Positions 1 through 11,150 are shown, counted from the stretch's first letter. The stretch is DNA of 60,000 nucleotides from Adiantum capillus-veneris (GCA_014529385.2 CM043947.1:126272891-126332890); one strand, 5' to 3'. Notes: a model not told the origin generated them from the sequence alone. Numbers and translations: made by a program.

Positions 1-189
1 TCAAAGTTCAAAAAGGGCAGGTGCATGCCAAGGAAAAACTTCTTCTAGATAAAGTTCTTTTATTGAAACAATTTTTAAAGATTATTTATGCTATTTGTAA
101 ATGGAAATCAATTTTTACGATAAAACGAGCTAATGGATCATGGACTAATTCCAATTGATAGCTTGCACAAGAAAGTGTTCAAAGTGAAA

Positions 190-900
190 AGCACCAGGAC
201 AGGATGGTCTTACAATGGATTTCTATTTTACTTTTGGGATTATCTTAAAGACATTATGATATCGATGATCATTCATGCGTGGCATTACTGACACCTTCCA
301 TATTCATGAAAGTATGGATTGCTCAAATTGCATCCAAAGAAAGTTGGCAAAAACTTTTAAAGATTGTTTGCCTATCATTTTGATACGTTTAGTTTATAAA
401 TTTGTTGCTAAAATGTTGGTTCATTGAATCAAAGGAGTCTTACATATGAATTTGGATCCTAAGCAATATGGCTTTATACCTTGGCAAAAAATTAGTGCAT
501 GTTCCAAAAGGTTTTGAAATGGTCCGTTTGCATTTTATCTCCCAAGCTATGTCTAGATTGGGGTTTGGGCCAAAGTTAGTAAATGCTGCTACTATGCAAC
601 ACATGATTGGCAAATACCTTTCATTTTGTTCAGCAAGGTTGTCCTTAAACTGCTCTTCTTTATGCCGCAACAACTCATTTACTGTTGGTGTGTATAGATA
701 AACTTGTAGATTTGGATTTTTAAAGTCACTTTATTCTCCGGGAACATAAGAGTTATTTGGCTCAAGCATATGATGATGATCCTTTCTTTGTACCTAAAAA
801 TGAACTGCATGAAGTGAACTTCCTTATGGAAAATTTGTCATCTTTTTGTTGGTGTTTAGATTAATTTTGCTAAATCCAAGCTCTCACCTTTCTTCCCATA
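190..900 (+). pseudogene. Decayed LINE (non-LTR) reverse transcriptase fragment
   Basis: Pieces of a plant L1-type reverse transcriptase can be read across shifting frames. Near 200-260 a block resembles the 'PG-DG' start of the finger domain followed by FWDYLKDI. Near 385-480 VYKFVAKMLV and QYGFIP correspond to the conserved RT blocks that normally read like RPISL-YKI-AK and QSGFIPGR. Near 525-620 a block ends in LGFGPK. Near 770-870 a DDDPFFVP block with a following NFLMENLSSF resembles the region at and after the catalytic aspartates. No continuous frame remains and both element ends are missing, so it is non-functional. The LINE identity rests on motif order, not on one intact domain. Confidence 0.6.
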
Positions 901-1152
901 ATTGACATGCTTTATTGTGGCTAGGATAGATTTTACAAGCAAAAGATATCGTCAGGCACTTGGGTTATTTCATTGGATGGCAACTGTGTCAAGTGGAGAG
1001 AGCTAAACCTAGAGAGGTATCCCATAGAGCTAACAAGCCCCTTTTCAACTCATAAGGCGGTTCAAATCTATGAGGTGACAAATAGCTCAAAAAATATGAT
1101 CGTATCAGAGGATGAAGGTAGGAGCGCCATCATAAACACCATCATAAACTCC

Positions 1153-1985
1153 TTATGCTAAAAGGCGACGATTCTCTAACATGACTCTAGAATAACTTTC
1201 CATGCATAGCTTAGAGGATGAACAAAAGTTAGCATGGTTTAGAGGCATGAATTCCAGACACTCAAATGGGCCACACGTCCGCAAGATCTCCTCTTTGGAA
1301 TCTAGCATCACATAATTAGCTGGCAGTATGTGCTCTTTGAGCAATCTACACAGAGAAAAAACGCAAAACACTTGTGTACATAATTTGATACATTATACAT
1401 TTACTGAAACATTGAAGTATACACATTGTAAAAGATCACCTGAAAAGTGCTGTGATGCTAGTGTCACTCCATCCAAACTTTGCTTGCATGTTGAGAAGAA
1501 CCAGGAGTGCCTTCAATCTAAACAGTCGTGCTCCACCATACAATGGCGTATCGGCCTCACTTTTCATGTCATCATAGATAAGCCTTTTTGAATCCATGAT
1601 CGATAAATCATTTCATCGATCTCGGGCTCAAACATAGCCTCGTTGGGAATGTGCTCTGCATGATCACCCTTCAAGCTATCAGAGACTGCATCTTGTGGCC
1701 TCACGTATCCTGCTTGGGTAAAGCGCATTTGAACACATCTATTGGGTTGCAAGATTGCTATCTGGTGGCTAGCGTCAGAGTCCGACGAGTTGTAATTGTC
1801 AACAACTCGATCTATAATACATGGATCAAACTCGCCAAATTTGTGCACATGCTGCAAAGAAATACATCTTGTCCGTCACACAACATGTTTGCATTGATTA
1901 CAAGGACATAGGATTTTTGTTGAGAGATAGGCATTTCGGTTGGACAGCCTACATCGTCGTCACTACTCATAATGAATGTAAAAAC
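1153..1985 (-). pseudogene. Decayed CACTA (En/Spm) TnpD-like transposase, 5' part
   Basis: Read on the minus strand this is the same gene as the Transposase_21 gene at 19797. It has an N-terminal cysteine motif (CPCNQCK) followed by HVHKFGEF near 1840-1910, matching the transposase-associated domain. A block at 1440-1560 contains LYGGARL and FGWSDTSITALF, matching IYEGAKI and YRWSDASVTALF in the other copy. Between 1346 and 1439 lies a 94-bp intron with a GT donor and an AG acceptor, at the same position as the intron in the other copy. After it, LLKEHILP continues the family pattern, then the frame decays. Several frameshifts and stops are present and everything 3' of about 1153 is missing. 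Confidence 0.75.
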
Positions 1986-2326
1986 CTTGAACCTTGAACG
2001 TAAATTTAATCTTCTCTTACTCTCCTCCTTCTCTTATCTCTCTCTCTCTCTCTCTCTCTTAATTTCCCTCGCAATCAAGAAACCGTAGATCACACTATAA
2101 ACTACCTCACATTCTCTAGCCATGTCCGATCCCCGCACACCTCGGTCTAGAGGTGCATGGAGATCACAACCATCGGGTTATAATCTCGTCTTTTTTGATC
2201 AGTGCCTATATTTGTGGGTACAAGAAATCTACACACCCACGTCTACGTGACAATGCATGTAGTGGACAAAACCCTATTGCCCTCTTGTTCAGATGTATCC
2301 ATTTCCTAGTGTAAACTACCTGAAGA

Positions 2327-2775
2327 GCTATGGTTGTAGGTGAAGCCACCCTTTTGTGTTGTGCACAGTGCGAGAGTGCTCTCGCTTCTCTAGAGTGCTT
2401 TGAAGAAGAGCTTCTTTATTATGCTTTTTGTTCAACATCTCTTCACAACAGCTCCTTGTTCGAGGAATTACTGTGCACATTACATGCCTGCCTCCATTCT
2501 AAGGTACTGTGTCGTTGAAAGCTTTCCAACATAATTCCACATCTGTAGAGAGAAAGAGAGAGATAGATAGAAAGAGAGAGAGAAAGATAGAGAAGATAGA
2601 GAGAAAGAGAGAGAGAGAAAGATAGAGAAGAGAAGATAGAGAGAAGTGCGTAGAAAGTCATTTCTGAACTCCATCTTGGAGACGTAAAAAAGATCTTTTT
2701 CAAAGCACTCTATAGAAGCCTCTGCACTCTCACATTGCGCACCCCAGAAAATGGTGGCTTCACTTACAATCATTG
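2327..2775. repeat. Imperfect long inverted repeat around a GA microsatellite
   Basis: About 90-110 bp beginning at 2327 reappears inverted at about 2688-2775. Read outward, both arms begin ATG(A/G)TTGTA(A/G)GTGAAGCCACC and continue with matching segments for roughly 100 bp, at about three-quarters identity by eye. The centre (2545-2645) is a GA/GATA-rich tract. The transcript could fold into a hairpin. Confidence 0.7.
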
Positions 2776-2787
2776 CTCTTTACTTAC

Positions 2788-2847
2788 TTGCAAGCTCACA
2801 TGCGCAAACGGCTTGTCCGTGAGCCGTTTGCACATGTGAGCTTGCAA
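2788..2847. repeat. Foldback hairpin, 26-bp arms, 8-nt loop
   Basis: Positions 2788-2813 are the reverse complement of 2822-2847 with one mismatch. The loop is TGTCCGTG. The arms begin TTGCAAGCTCACATG. No coding sequence overlaps it. Confidence 0.9.
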
Positions 2848-2881
2848 ACAGATACATACCTAAACTCATGTGAGCTACATG

Positions 2882-3140
2882 CAAACTATTGCGAACATAA
2901 CCATAAACCTAACTCTAAATTTAAACCATAATCTTGAAGCTAAACTGAAATATAAAAACTAAATCAAAAATCTAATCTTAAATCTAAACCTAAGCTCTAA
3001 TCACCACTAACTATCTTTCAATATCCCTAACTATGCTCTAAACTTTAAATATAGAGTTAAATCCTAAACCTAAACCCAAAGCTCTAACATTAAATCTAAA
3101 CCTAAATTCTAACTTAAATATAAAACCAAAATCCTAAACT
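2882..3140. repeat. Degenerate telomere-like (CTAAACC-type) tract
   Basis: The tract is strongly strand-asymmetric. It is made of variants of the plant telomere unit CCCTAAA: many CTAAACCTAAA, TCTAAACCTAA and CCTAAACCC words separated by decayed units. It ends against a TC microsatellite near 3155. It looks like an old interstitial telomere-like array rather than a live chromosome end. Confidence 0.6.
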
Positions 3141-3246
3141 TGTAACTCTCTCTCTCTCTCTCTCTCTCTTTATCTATATATTACTCTCTATCTCTCATTA
3201 TGTCTCCTTCTCTCTCTCAATGTATGTGTTTGTGTCTATGTGTGTG

Positions 3247-3249
<3 letters not shown>

Positions 3250-3304
<55 letters not shown>
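3250..3304. repeat. TC dinucleotide microsatellite
   Basis: About 27 uninterrupted TC units. Related TC/GA tracts lie at 2041-2059, 2551-2643 and 3155-3172. Open frames through these tracts are low-complexity artefacts. Confidence 0.95.
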
Positions 3305-3308
<4 letters not shown>

Positions 3309-3543
3309 ATACTAAAGATATATTAGGTAACAGAGCCATTGAGCTCGGGAGAGCTAGATGTCCATGACATCGATTGAGGCTCCATCAGAGGATCATGATG
3401 ACTCTAGCGCAATATGGGAGACGCCCAATACATCTATTTACAAAGGTGGACATTGACGAAGCTCTTCACCAATCGATGCACTACTTTCTCGGACAACACA
3501 GAGGAGTTCATTGGATTGGTCTCATAAATCATTTTGGCATTTT

Positions 3544-3908
3544 GAAGACGTTTAATATAACATTTCATTTCATTTCTCTCTCTTTACTTTCTTTATCTTT
3601 CTCTCTTTCTCTGACGGTCAAACCATTTCTTTCTCCTATCTTTCTCCACAAGTGCATTTTGCAGAACCAATTGCCTTTCTTTGTCTAACCTCTCAAGGAT
3701 ATATAAGCGCTCAACTAAAGGAGAAGACGTTTAATATAACATTTCATTTCATTTCTCTCTCTTTACTTTCTTTATCTTTCTCTCTTTCTCTCTCTTTCTT
3801 TGACGGTCAAACCATTTCTTTCTCCTATCTTTCTTCACAAGTGGATTTTGCACAACCAATTGCCTTTCTTTGTCTAACCTCTCAAGGATATATAAGCGCT
3901 CAACCAAA
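3544..3908. repeat. Tandem duplication, ~179-bp unit, two copies
   Basis: The unit starting GAAGACGTTTAATATAAC at 3544 recurs at 3723, with few substitutions and a small TCTCTTTC expansion in the second copy. Both contain CTCAAGGATATATAAGCGC near their ends. The first 30 bp of the unit also occur inverted at 18850-18885 in CACTA element A, so this is duplicated CACTA leader. Confidence 0.9.
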
Positions 3909-4740
3909 AGGGTTACCATCCCAACCTTCTTGTGAAGCTATCCGCAAACTAGGAATTACAAACTTCCATGGCATAACTGCTTCTTGGCCATATACCATAT
4001 TGAATGGTGTACAATTAATAGCCACTTTGTAAGCAGTATGATAAGCCCATAGAGCTAAAGTCAGCTTCAAATCCCAATCTGTGCAATAAGCTTCCACTGT
4101 TTTGGTCAAGATAGAAATTAAGGTCTTAAATTAGTGCTCTCAACTTGGCCATTTTCTTGCGGGTAATAAGGTGTAGACTTACGGTGAGCTATCATGAAGT
4201 TTGTTGTGAGTTCCTTTATCACTCCATTTATAAAATGAGTACCATTGTCACTCACAATTTCAAAGAGACAACCAAATCACGTAATAATGTTCTCAAAGAG
4301 AAACTTGGAAGTTGACCTTGCATCAGCCTTGCGTGTTGCCCTGCCTTTTGCTCACTTTGTCACTTAGTCACTGGCAACAATAATATATCGAGATTGAGTG
4401 TTACGAGCTGCAAGACTAATGGGGCCTACAAAGTCTAAACCCCATTTTTCAAATGGTTAAGTCACTTTAATAGGATGTAAGGGCATCTTATCCTTTCGTT
4501 GTGTGATCTTGTAACGTTGGCATTCATCACACCCTTTTGCAAAAAAGTGATGCATCTTTGAATAAGGTAGGCCACCAATAACCTGATTGCAACAACTTTC
4601 TAGTAGTTAGTTCCCCTGAGAAATGTCCTCCGGCTATACCCATGTGGGCTTCTTGCAGTATGTATAAATACTCATCCTCACGAGCACAACGTCTAAGAAT
4701 ATCGTCCTTCCCTAGCTCGTAGAGAGTTCCTGCAATTAGA
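3906..4740 (-). pseudogene. Ty3/gypsy integrase, decayed
   Basis: Minus-strand pieces in shifting frames give the classic order. There is a zinc-finger remnant CDECQRYK near 4510-4530, then WGLDFVGPI near 4420, then SDNGTHF and STPYYPQENGQVE near 4150-4260. The C-terminal LALWAYHTAYK and NMVYGQEA blocks fall at 3900-4109. The catalytic D-D-E segments can all be recognised, but stops and frameshifts separate them. It is the downstream end of the gypsy fragment that continues to about 6420. Confidence 0.8.
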
Positions 4741-4751
4741 GAATAAGATTC

Positions 4752-5281
4752 TCATTCCTTTAACAATTTTTGAGCTATAGCTTTACAAAGCTCTTTGGGT
4801 GAAAAGCCATTAATTAAAAAGTTCACAATCTTCTCACTCCATTCAGACATGGTCTCGACTAGGAATACGGAAGTATCGGGCAATTCATCATCAATTCCAG
4901 TAATGGCTTCACCATTGGGTATGCGAGACAAATGATCCACCATTACATGTCTTTTACCAGATCTCGCCACAACGATAAAATCAAACTCAAGAAGAATTAA
5001 CAACCATCATGTAATTCTTCCCGTGGAAAAAGGTTTATTTACTAGATACAACAATGATTGATGATCCACATAGAAAACGAATTTGTTGGCAAGAAGGTAG
5101 TACCAAAATTTCTTCAGTGCATAAATCATAGCTAAACCTTCCTGCTCTGTAGTAGTGTAGTTTTCTCTCAGCATCATTTAATTGACTTGCAAAGCTAATG
5201 GGTAGTCCAATTTATGTTCTCCTGGTTGAGCTAGAACACACCCAATACCAAAGTCCGATGCACCAATATGCACATGGAAAA
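4752..5281 (-). pseudogene. Ty3/gypsy RNase H, decayed
   Basis: The C-terminal part reads LLEFDFIVVARSGKRHVMVDHLSRIPNGE in overlapping pieces, the usual end of the gypsy RNase H domain, followed by a linker to integrase. Upstream, to about 5280, weaker fragments of the same domain run in other frames. No intact catalytic domain remains. Confidence 0.75.
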
Positions 5282-5720
5282 TTACATTCCAATCGGGCAC
5301 TGTATGAGAGCACTGGCTAAGGTCTTTTTTAATAACTCATAAGCATGGTCACACTCCACAGTCCAGTGGAACTTAATAAGAAGTTTGTACAATGGGTGAG
5401 CTATCTTGGTAAAGTTTAAAATAAACCATCGATAATAATCAACATGGGCCATGAATTTTTGAACTCCTTTATAGTTTGTAGGTGGTGGAAAATTGGAAAT
5501 GGATTTAGTTTTGCTCTCATCTATGGAAATCCCATTTTTGGACACTATATGCCCTAAAATGACTCCATGTTTAACCCAAAATTGACATTTGAAAGTTTTT
5601 AATGAGATGCGATACAACCTGTACTTTTCAAACACTTTTCGTAGACATGATAGATGCTCTTTCCAAGAAGAATAAACTTGAATCCTATGTTTTTATCCTA
5701 AGAATAAACACAAAGGCCAT
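5282..5720 (-). pseudogene. Ty3/gypsy reverse transcriptase, thumb end only
   Basis: The frame 5635-5282 contains VILGHIVSKNGISID and FMAHVDYYRWFI, the conserved GH-VS--GI-VD and G---YYRRFI blocks that follow the catalytic core. Just upstream, HLSCLRKVFEK matches the segment after the Y-DD box. The catalytic core itself is absent: at about 5700 the sequence jumps to a region that normally lies N-terminal of RT. This is an internal deletion, not only point decay. Confidence 0.75.
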
Positions 5721-5729
5721 GCTCTTCTT

Positions 5730-6417
5730 GAACAAGTTCCAAGCTGGACTGGTTTAGCCATGCTATTCATGGGGATTGTGTGTTGCATCATGGAAGGTGG
5801 AACACCTTTCATATCATGATATGTCCAAGAAAATATATCCTTGAATTACTTGAGAAGCTCCTTGAGTACATACTCCTCAATCTCTGTCAGATCTTGGGCA
5901 ATGAAAATAGGTTTGGACTCCTTGACCTGGGTATGCTAACTCTATTTCCTTAACGATCATTAGACCATCATAGAGTCCATTGCTTCCATCGATAGGTGTT
6001 CTCTGGGCCTTTGTATACACAACCTTACGTTCCTTTGTGGTGTAGGATTTGAAATAATCAGGTGGTGCAGGGTGTAAGTCTGTGGGGTCTTGTTGCTCTG
6101 TGGACTGTGATTTCTCTTCCACTTCCTTTTGTTGTTGAGCTAACTCTCAATTTTGTCATCTCCTTACGGTACCGCTCAACTTAGGCTTCTCCGTAGCCTC
6201 TAGCTGTGTGAGCACCTTGCTTCCTCCAAGACTTCTCTTTGCTGGTGGAGGGTCCAAGACTCTTTGGGGAAGATTGTGGTCTTCGTCTTGGTGCCATGTG
6301 CAGCTTGGAACTTGCCAATAAAAACATTTGCATGTATCTATAATTTGGGAAATGATGACTAGGCTTTGGTCTAGAAATCATAAAAAGGTACATGGATCGC
6401 GATCCATGTTTGGTCAC
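5730..6417 (-). pseudogene. Ty3/gypsy pro-RT linker and upstream fragment
   Basis: Near 5770-5880 a minus-strand stretch contains LKELLK-FKDIFSWTYHDMKG, the 'D-FAWSY-DM-G' spacer that precedes RT in plant gypsy polyproteins. Frames 6122-5877 and 6417-6181 lie upstream in the element. The second is rich in K, R and S and could be gag- or linker-derived, but I do not recognise it. The 3905-6417 unit is one gypsy element carrying an RT-core deletion. Confidence 0.5.
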
Positions 6418-7260
6418 ATCTTGGGATGGAGCTTGGGGGAGATGTTCCTATAGCCTATCCTATCACTCTAGTGGAATCTTTTCAAATTTGGATTTGTTTT
6501 CCTAAGTATACCCAATTTTTCACTCTTTGGCCCAATTGCTTTTTACTTTGCTATATTGGTTTCCTAGGGCCAAGTTGGATTGATCCCTATGGCTAGAGTA
6601 TGTTAAATTTGGTTGATTTGATTCTTTGAGTTTGAAGTTGATGTCGAAGGCGCTAGCTGACTATCCAGTTTCATTTCATCTGGAGTCTGTTTGACACCTT
6701 TGTTTGAGCTGCATTTTTTGCCCATTTGATAAGCATTTTAGGACTCCTTTTTCAACCATTAAGCATATCATAACTGCATATTTCATTGTTTCTAAAAGAT
6801 GCCCCAAGTTTGCACTGAATGCTTTGAAATTGCAGAGCTACTAAATTTAAATCAATCTTGCATTAATTCTTTGATAACTCGATGATCTTTAGCTCTACAA
6901 ACACTGTGGGACACTAACTCTGTCAAATTTTTCCTTCAGGTACATGGATCATGATCCATGTTTTGAAGCCAAATTACACCAAATTTGGGGGAAAGGTTCC
7001 TGACAAATCCCCTAGGCTATTGGTCACACTATTTTGAAGTTTCGATCAAAATTTCCTTGCCTAGGCCAAAATGACCATTTGCAAATTGAATTTTCAAATT
7101 TGTAGGGTTTTAGGGCCTATTAGGTTCCATTTTCCCCAAAATGTTTTCCCCAAAATTTCTAGGTGATAACCCCAAGTTGAGATCTAGCTGTAGGGGGACT
7201 ATCCCGGTGAATTTTTGTTGGATTTGGAGGTGGAGAAACATGGATCGTGTCCATGTTCCA
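6389..7260. repeat. Leader-type repeat with palindromic ACATGGATC core
   Basis: Perfect 20-bp palindromes of the form ACATGGATCNNGATCCATGT lie at about 6390 and 6942. A one-base-deleted version lies at 7231. After each core similar sequence follows (for example GGGGGA-A-GTTCCT...). The spacings (552 and 289 bp) fit a ~280-bp unit with one unit worn out. The same motif recurs at 14614-15200 upstream of the second gypsy element, so it is probably untranslated element sequence. Confidence 0.65.
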
Positions 7261-7556
7261 AACCCAAATTTTACTATGATTGCATGGTTGGGTTTTGTCC
7301 TGCTTGAGGAGCTCACTGGTGAAATCTTTTGTTTTTAAACAAGATTTGATGCTTCTAATAGAGGGTGACAATTTGCAACAATCAATTTTTTTGGTTTTGA
7401 TCCGTGCAATCAATTTGGTGTTTTTTGTGCAGTGTGAGCTATATACATTTGTTCGAGAACAGTAGAGGAGCATACCTTTCAAATTTGGTGGGGTATGGTA
7501 GCTTTGAGTGTTCATGGCAAGCAAAAATATAATAGTGTAGCTCTAGGTCAAAAAAG

Positions 7557-7634
<78 letters not shown>

Positions 7635-8690
7635 CCTTGACAACTGAAATTGAGCCCTACTTTGCCCGATTCTGCCAATATGTGCCCAACCTACCTAGAG
7701 TGATAAGTGCATACTTACTTGCTTGTCCCAATTTCTCATGGTATATCACCCATGGTTTAAGTGGCTCATCATTTGGATACTCGTTGCTAATTGCCCTCGA
7801 TTTTACAATTTTGATATGTCATAAGTTGGCCCAAATTCGACTTGTGCCAAATTCTTCCAAACTTGACATGCTTGAAGTTCTTGCTTTGTTGATCTGGTGT
7901 TTGTTTCCATAACTTGATTTCAACTTTCTTGACTCACTTTTTAAAATTTTTATCCTTATTAGCTTAAAAGTTGAAGAAATCATTGAAAATTGTTATTATT
8001 TGGCCAAAAATTATTACATATGCTCATATATAAATACCGTCGATATGGCTTATTATTATGTCTAATAAGAGATAAATTATGATAAAAAGCAACTAAAAAG
8101 CAATAATTCAAGCAAAATATCACGCTTTGCACATTATATACATAAATTCTTGACATCTTGTAGCTTAAGATTTTGCAATAGGCTGCCAAAGCTACTACTA
8201 CTCCCCCCATCCCATTTTGAGTCATCCCAAAAAAAGTTTTGTGCTATGTACCTAGGTGCAAATAGCGTGTCTATGCAAGGCCATGGAATGTGGTCCTATA
8301 ATGCCAATGAAAGAGATGCATGGGATAACAATATGTTGTGCAAGATGTTGGTACTAAACGGATTGTTCAGTGGATTTTGCTGGCAAGGCTCCATCAAGAC
8401 TACGTTATTGAATAAAATATTTTGAAGATGGACCGCTTTGTTTCTGATTGTTGGTTTGGTGAGTACCATTGTTTTGATTTTGGTGGTTGGTGGCTTGTGT
8501 TTTGGTACCCACTTGTACTTTGGTTGTGGAGACAACAAGGTGTTTGTTGCAATGGTTGCTTTGGTCTCCATTGCCAAATTGGTTTGGAATTTTGAGGCTT
8601 ATTCATTGATTTGCACTTGGGGATTCATTTAGACTACTTGGGTTGGCTTGGTGCTACTTTTGTTAGTAGTTTGGGTTGCCATTTCCAAGT
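7261..8690. other. AT-rich stretch without recognisable gene; TG microsatellite
   Basis: No protein family or RNA gene is recognised here. A long uninterrupted TG microsatellite occupies about 7558-7634 and accounts for the poly-Cys/Val and poly-His/Thr frames over it. GT-rich low-complexity DNA at 8430-8700 directly precedes gypsy integrase sequence. Part of this stretch may be an unrecognised LTR. Confidence 0.6.
7558..7634. repeat. TG dinucleotide microsatellite
   Basis: About 38 uninterrupted TG units. Confidence 0.97.
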
Positions 8691-8739
8691 AAAACTTCTG
8701 TGAGAGTTGCATGATATTATTGGTTGGTGTTTCTTTGAG

Positions 8740-9330
8740 ATGGAACGTACATGTGGAGCAACAATATGGCATTAAGCCGAAGCACCAGTTTGAAAGGTGT
8801 AGTTCCTATTGCTCTTTTGTAAGCAATGCAATACACCCAAAGAACTGAATGTAACTTGTGTTCCTAGTATGCTCTTGATTCATTCACTATTTCTGTGAGC
8901 ACTACGCATATAATCTTGTTGGTGCTCTCTGATTGTCCATTTGCTTGAGGGTGATATGGCGCTAGTTTACGATGAATTACCATGAACACTTTCAACAAGA
9001 ATTCAATCATTTTGTTTATGAAGTGAGACCCTCTGTCACTCACTATTTTGATTGGTAGCCCATATCTTTTAGAGACATTTTTTTACAAGAACTATGTCAT
9101 CATTCTCACATTTTTTCTTTGTGTTGCTTTCGCTTCTACCCATTTGGTTAAGTAGTCTATGGCCACAATGATATATTGAGCATGCATTCGATATGTAAGA
9201 GGTGTGAAAGGTCCCACAAAGTTGATTCCCTAAGTTGATCATAGGTCGTAACGGCATTTTGTCTCGCTACATATGTGCTTTGGTACGTTGGCATCCATCA
9301 CAACTCTTCACATATAGTTCGGCTCCATGA
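8740..9330 (-). pseudogene. Ty3/gypsy integrase, decayed (element 2)
   Basis: A CDGCQRTK zinc-finger remnant and RDKMPLRPMI are readable near 9230-9310. Segments equivalent to IVAIDYLTKWVEA, SDRGSHFIN and YHPQANGQSE can be traced at 8930-9180 through several frameshifts, followed by the LWVYCIAYK and TPFKLV blocks near 8770-8850. All three acidic catalytic segments are recognisable but no continuous frame remains. Confidence 0.8.
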
Positions 9331-10059
9331 ACAAAGTTGGCCACTTAATTCCTACAACAAGGATTGCTTTTGGAGTTTTTGTTTGTACAAAAATATCCTC
9401 TTTCATGTCCTGCATGATCTTGCTCAAGAATTGGTATATATTTACCTTCCATGGCACACATTTGTAGATGGTTATCCTTTCCTTGCTTGTAGAGGTGGTC
9501 CTCAATTATCACCTAGCTCTTTGCTTTGGTATGAATGGTTTTCCTCCTAAATTTACTCTGCTTTGATATGAATGGATTTCCTCCTAAATCTACTCATCCC
9601 CTTTGATAAGACACCTTTGTTCAAGTAATCCACGATGTACAAACTCCACTTGGGTGCAATTGCTACTTAGAATAGTGTTGCAGGCTCCACAAGTACCTCA
9701 TTTGTGCAAATGTTACATGAATAATATATTCATGAATACTCTGTTCCATGTTATGCCAGTACACACCAAGTCTCATCAATGTGTGAATTCTTGTTGTTTG
9801 CACATGAGCTTGGCTCTATACACATTTGTTTCTGTTGGCTCTATACAGAGTCTCAATAATCCATCATTCCCTTGCTTGTACAACCTTCCAGCTATTAGCA
9901 CAAGTGTTTGTGTTTGCTCAATGACTGATGGCTACCTCTCAATCTGCAATGAACCAATGGTGAGCAAATGTATGACATGTTCGACGCACCTGGATACCAT
10001 TTCAACAATATAAGAGTTGGGGAGGTAATCATTAACTCCTTTTGGTGCTTCTTTATGAA

Positions 10060-10360
10060 TCAATCTAGACAAATGGTTATTTCTTTGATGTGTAGTCCCT
10101 TTTTTGACTTCACGATGAAATCAAACTCAAGCAATATGATAAACCATCGAACAATGATTGACGTGGACATGAAATATCTTATTGCAATCAAAGCTTTCAA
10201 AATTAGAGCAAAAATCAATCTTTGTTTCATTTGTTGGAATGCTTTTTCATATTTTTCAATCCACTCAAATTTTGAGATGAGAGCATAGAGAGGCTTGGTA
10301 ATGATGGCATACAAATAGACGAATCTTTTATAGTAACCACAGTGGCCCATAAAGGCTTAT
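10060..10360 (-). pseudogene. Ty3/gypsy RNase H, decayed (element 2)
   Basis: The minus-strand frame includes GHCGYYKRFVYLYAIITKPLYALISKFEWIEKYEKAF in overlapping pieces, the RT-to-RNase-H connection, then YFMSTSIIVRWFIILLEFDFIVK. The middle of RNase H appears deleted, because its start and its 'LLEFDF' end are almost adjacent. Positions 9330-10060 hold only unrecognisable remains of the RNase H to integrase region. Confidence 0.7.
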
Positions 10361-11150
10361 AGCTCTCTAAATTTTGTGGTCTTGGAAGATAAACAATCAC
10401 TTGTATCTTTTCAAGATCTATGAAAATTCCATTCTTGGATACAATGTACCCTAAAATCTTCCCTTGTCTTACCATGAGGACACATTTCTCTAGATTTAAG
10501 CAGATACAATAGGTTCTGTATTTTTCAAAGTCTTCTTTAGATGCTCTATATGTTTTTTTCTTAGGAGAGAATGTATGCGTAAGTTGTCCATATAGATTTC
10601 TAAGAATGGTCTTAGATACTCTTTAGATGCATGACTCATCAACCTTTGGAATGTGGCAGATGCATTGGACAAGCCAAATGGCATCACTCTATAAGCAAAT
10701 ATACCCCAGTATGTCACAAAGGCCATCTTATATTGATCCTCTGGCTTTATGCCAAGCTGGTTGTAGCTTGAAAAGAAATCAAGAAACTTGTAATCTTCCT
10801 TGCCCCTTCAACTCTCTCAATCACATGACCGTAATCGAAAGGGAATGTTTATCTTGAATGGTCGAAGCACTTACTTGTTTGAGATTGACACAAACTTACA
10901 ATTTGCTACTTTTCTTGGGTATTACCACTATCAGTGATACCCAATCTGTGTGTTCAATCTCATATATAAACTCTGCTTCCTTAAGCTTGTTTATCTCTTC
11001 TTTAATCTTTTTGGAAAACATTTCATTTTATGTATAGGGATGTTGTTTGCAAGGTTTCACATCACTCTTAAGGGATATGGTGTGCTAGAAAATGCTCTAA
11101 TTTACTCCATTAAGGTCCTTGTATGACCATGCTAACACATATCTATAATG
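10361..11150 (-). pseudogene. Ty3/gypsy reverse transcriptase, decayed (element 2)
   Basis: From 5' to 3' on the minus strand: the spacer WSYKDLNGV near 11100, then KIKEEINKLKEAEFIYEI and VVIPKKSSKL near 10930-11020. Next come WGIFAYRVMPFGLSNASATFQRLM (in pieces) at 10630-10720, IYMDN at the catalytic box near 10590, and ILGYIVSKNGIFID near 10430. The second catalytic aspartate is replaced (YMDN for Y-DD), and stops interrupt the domain. Domain order is normal for Ty3/gypsy. Confidence 0.85.

Larger units (their letters stand above)
1153..3905 (-). mobile_element. Truncated CACTA element, reverse orientation, with leader
   Basis: Beyond the transposase start, the 2090-2290 stretch (reverse complement) matches the leader of element A at 19560-19740 over about 180 bp, including the sequence before the hairpin at 19675. 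The block at 3330-3420 matches 19090-19150. The motif at 3544-3575 and again at 3723-3754 matches 18850-18885. Order and orientation are conserved, so this is a second, older copy of the same family with its 3' half deleted. Its terminal CACTA repeat is not visible. The right edge abuts gypsy integrase sequence at about 3905. Confidence 0.7.
3906..6417 (-). mobile_element. Truncated Ty3/gypsy element 1
   Basis: The order on the minus strand is linker, RT tail, RNase H, integrase. No LTR was recognised on either side. It lies against a CACTA fragment on its 3' side and against a leader-type repeat region (6390-7260) on its 5' side. Confidence 0.75.

Noticed and set aside
7439-7912. Poly-His/Thr and poly-Cys/Val frames
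   Set aside because: Produced by the TG microsatellite at 7558-7634.
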